DNA from: CAZXVW01 sp964644025
Lineage (GTDB): Bacteria; Acidobacteriota; Terriglobia; Bryobacterales; Bryobacteraceae
Assembly: GCA_964644025.1 (NCBI GenBank)
Contig: CAZXVW010000222.1
Coordinates: forward strand, 1-6,363
Reading direction: 5' to 3'
DNA: 6,363 bases
The notes under the pieces are model-generated. The model did no database searches. It saw nothing but the letters and a program-made list of their open reading frames with translations, and was not told where the DNA came from. The position numbers and the translations under genes are program-made. Of the stretch, positions 4,898 through 6,363 are shown one piece after another. How positions within the stretch are numbered: position 1 is the first letter of the stretch; each line of letters begins with the position of its first letter.

Positions 4898-6307
4898 ATG
4901 ACTCGAACCACCACCCGCCGAAACTTCCTGGCCTCGCTCGGCGCCGCCGCCGGCCCCTGGATCCGCACAGCCCGCGCCGGCACCACGAAACAGAACGTGC
5001 TCTTCATTGCGATCGACGACCTGAATGACTGGATCGGCTGCCTGGGCGGGCATCCCGATGTCAAGACCCCGAACCTGGACCGGCTGGCCGCCCGGGGCGT
5101 GCTGTTTACCAACGCCCACTGCGCCGCTCCGCTGTGCAATCCGTCCCGCGCCGCCCTGATGACGGGCCTGCGCCCCTCGACCACCGGCGTCTACACCAAC
5201 AGCCAGCCCTTCCGCCGCTCGAAGCTCGGCAAGGACGCCATTACCATTCCGCAGCACTTCCGCGCGCACGGCTACCGGGCCATCGGCGGCGGCAAAATCT
5301 ATCACGGAGCGTTCCCGGACCCGGTGAGCTGGGATGACTACTTCCCCTCCCAACAGAAAAACAAGCCGGACGATCCCGTGCCCCCGCACCGGCCGGTCAA
5401 CGGCATTCCTAATACGGCCCACTTCGACTGGGGTCCCGTGAAGGTCCCCGACAGCGCCATGGGGGACATGAAGGTGGTCGACTGGGCCGCCGACCAGTTA
5501 CACCGCAAGCACGACAAGCCGCTGTTCCTGGGCTGCGGAATCTTCCGCCCGCACCTTCCCTGGTACGTCCCCGAGAAGTACTTCGACATGTACCCGCTCG
5601 ATCAGATCACGCTGCCCACGGTGAACGAACACGACCTCGATGACGTTCCCCCGGTGGCCCGCAAGATCGCTCATCCGGAGACCGACCACCGCAAGGTCAT
5701 CGAGCATCACCAGTGGCGGCAAGCCGTGCGGGGTTATCTCGCCTCCATCAGCTTCGCCGACGCCGCCCTGGGCAAGCTCATTGATGCCTTCGATTCCAGC
5801 CCGCTCAAGGACGAGACCACGGTTATTCTGTGGAGCGACCACGGCTGGCACCTGGGCGAGAAACTCCACTGGCGGAAGTTCACTCTATGGGAAGAAGCCA
5901 CCCACAACGTGCTGATGATGATTTCTCCCGGTCTCACGAAACCGGCCAGCCGTTGCCATCGCCCGGTGGACATGATGGACATCTACCCCACCCTGACCGA
6001 GATTTGCGGCCTTCCGCCCCGGAAAGACAACGAAGGCATCAGCCTGGTGCCCTGGCTCAAGAATCCCAATGCGGAGAAGCAGCGCCCGGCGCTGACCACG
6101 TTCCGCCGCGGCAACCACTCCGTCCGCACTGAGCGCTGGCGCTACATTCGTTACAACGACGGCACCGAGGAGCTTTACGACCACGCGCAAGACGAGCTGG
6201 AGTGGACCAACCTGGCCGATAAACCCGAATACAAGGACCTGAAGGCGTCCCTGGCGAACTGGATGCCGAAGCGCAACGCTCCGGACTCCCCCAGCCGCCG
6301 CAAATAA
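4898..6307 (+). CDS. Tat-exported sulfatase, iduronate-2-sulfatase-like (469 aa)
   Basis: ATG 4898 has GGAG (4883-4886) 11 bases upstream. TTRRNFLASLGAAAG (5-19) is a twin-arginine signal, with ARA-G near residue 27 as a likely cleavage site, so the enzyme is exported folded. NVLFIAIDD (33-41) supplies the metal-binding Asp pair. CNPSRAALMTG (80-90) is the C-x-P-S-R signature whose Cys80 is converted to formylglycine. GGKIYHG (131-137), FRPHLPW (216-222), SDHGWHLGE (313-321) and W-R-K327 line up with active-site segments of human iduronate-2-sulfatase, including the second Asp-His metal pair (314-315). ELYDHAQDELEWTNLA (425-440) is the usual C-terminal motif. The family hydrolyses sulfate esters, with Ca2+, often on glycosaminoglycans or algal polysaccharides; probable SulfAtlas S1_7, but the substrate cannot be read from sequence. 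Length is normal and all key residues are present. The formylglycine-generating enzyme is not in the window. Confidence 0.92.
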   Translation: MTRTTTRRNFLASLGAAAGPWIRTARAGTTKQNVLFIAIDDLNDWIGCLGGHPDVKTPNLDRLAARGVLFTNAHCAAPLCNPSRAALMTGLRPSTTGVYTNSQPFRRSKLGKDAITIPQHFRAHGYRAIGGGKIYHGAFPDPVSWDDYFPSQQKNKPDDPVPPHRPVNGIPNTAHFDWGPVKVPDSAMGDMKVVDWAADQLHRKHDKPLFLGCGIFRPHLPWYVPEKYFDMYPLDQITLPTVNEHDLDDVPPVARKIAHPETDHRKVIEHHQWRQAVRGYLASISFADAALGKLIDAFDSSPLKDETTVILWSDHGWHLGEKLHWRKFTLWEEATHNVLMMISPGLTKPASRCHRPVDMMDIYPTLTEICGLPPRKDNEGISLVPWLKNPNAEKQRPALTTFRRGNHSVRTERWRYIRYNDGTEELYDHAQDELEWTNLADKPEYKDLKASLANWMPKRNAPDSPSRRK

Positions 6308-6310
6308 AAC

Positions 6311-6363
6311 CCGGGACCCCCGGCCACGGACCCGTAACGTCCGGGACTGTCCCCTGTGTCCCG
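6311..6363 (+). repeat. GC inverted repeats after the sulfatase
   Basis: CCGGG (6311-6315), ACC, CCCGG (6319-6323) form a 5-bp hairpin three bases past the stop. CGGGAC (6342-6347) and GTCCCG (6358-6363) form a second 6-bp dyad, and the middle GTCCC (6349-6353) can pair with the same left arm as an alternative. There is no T-tract before the window ends. These may serve as a weak terminator or belong to a repeated intergenic motif; the window stops within it. Confidence 0.3.

Noticed and set aside
4787..5422. Upstream extension of the DUF2784 frame, antisense to the sulfatase
   Set aside because: The residues are low-complexity Gly/Ala/Arg/Val typical of an antisense shadow, and family homology starts only at the GTG 4786.
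1..6363. CRISPR array or rRNA/tRNA gene
   Set aside because: No regularly spaced direct repeats and no rRNA or complete tRNA motif seen on either strand.

Overview
The window reads as a high-GC bacterial chromosome segment. It carries a probable DUF3604 (PHP-like) protein end, a very long exported PQQ-type beta-propeller protein, and a Tat-exported sulfatase of the iduronate-2-sulfatase type. This gene repertoire is typical of Planctomycetes, Verrucomicrobia, Lentisphaerae and similar polysaccharide-degrading bacteria. That is an inference from gene content; no taxonomic marker is present.

Layout. (1) 1-153 is the C-terminal end of a probable DUF3604 protein, followed after 13 nt by (2) 167-2833, an 888-residue secreted PQQ-like propeller protein, probably in the same operon. 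A GC hairpin (2861-2875) follows it. (3) About 2880-3189 is a shrunken IS3-family element. It has a left end, the 5' half of orfA, and what looks like a degenerate right end, with the middle lost. (4) 3196-3657 (minus) is an intact 153-residue gene resembling a family of phage and mobile-element proteins of unknown function. (5) 3933-4132 (minus) is a frameshifted fragment that reads like the C-terminus of a lambda-type phage portal protein. (6) 4133-4429 has no confident gene, is partly AT-richer than its surroundings and holds several hairpins. (7) 4430-4786 (minus) is a small DUF2784 membrane protein, divergent from (8) 4898-6307, the complete sulfatase.

Interpretation. Two blocks of resident metabolic or exported genes (1-2833 and 4430-6307) are separated by about 1.5 kb of decayed mobile DNA: an IS3 remnant beside prophage debris, all of the phage-like coding lying on the minus strand. 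The exported proteins fit a lifestyle of extracellular or periplasmic breakdown of sulfated compounds, but nothing in the sequence shows that the propeller protein and the sulfatase work together. I do not see evidence of a new defence or regulatory system. The least explained parts are the structured region 4133-4429, the 153-residue gene, and the coherent but broken minus-strand frames between it and the portal fragment.
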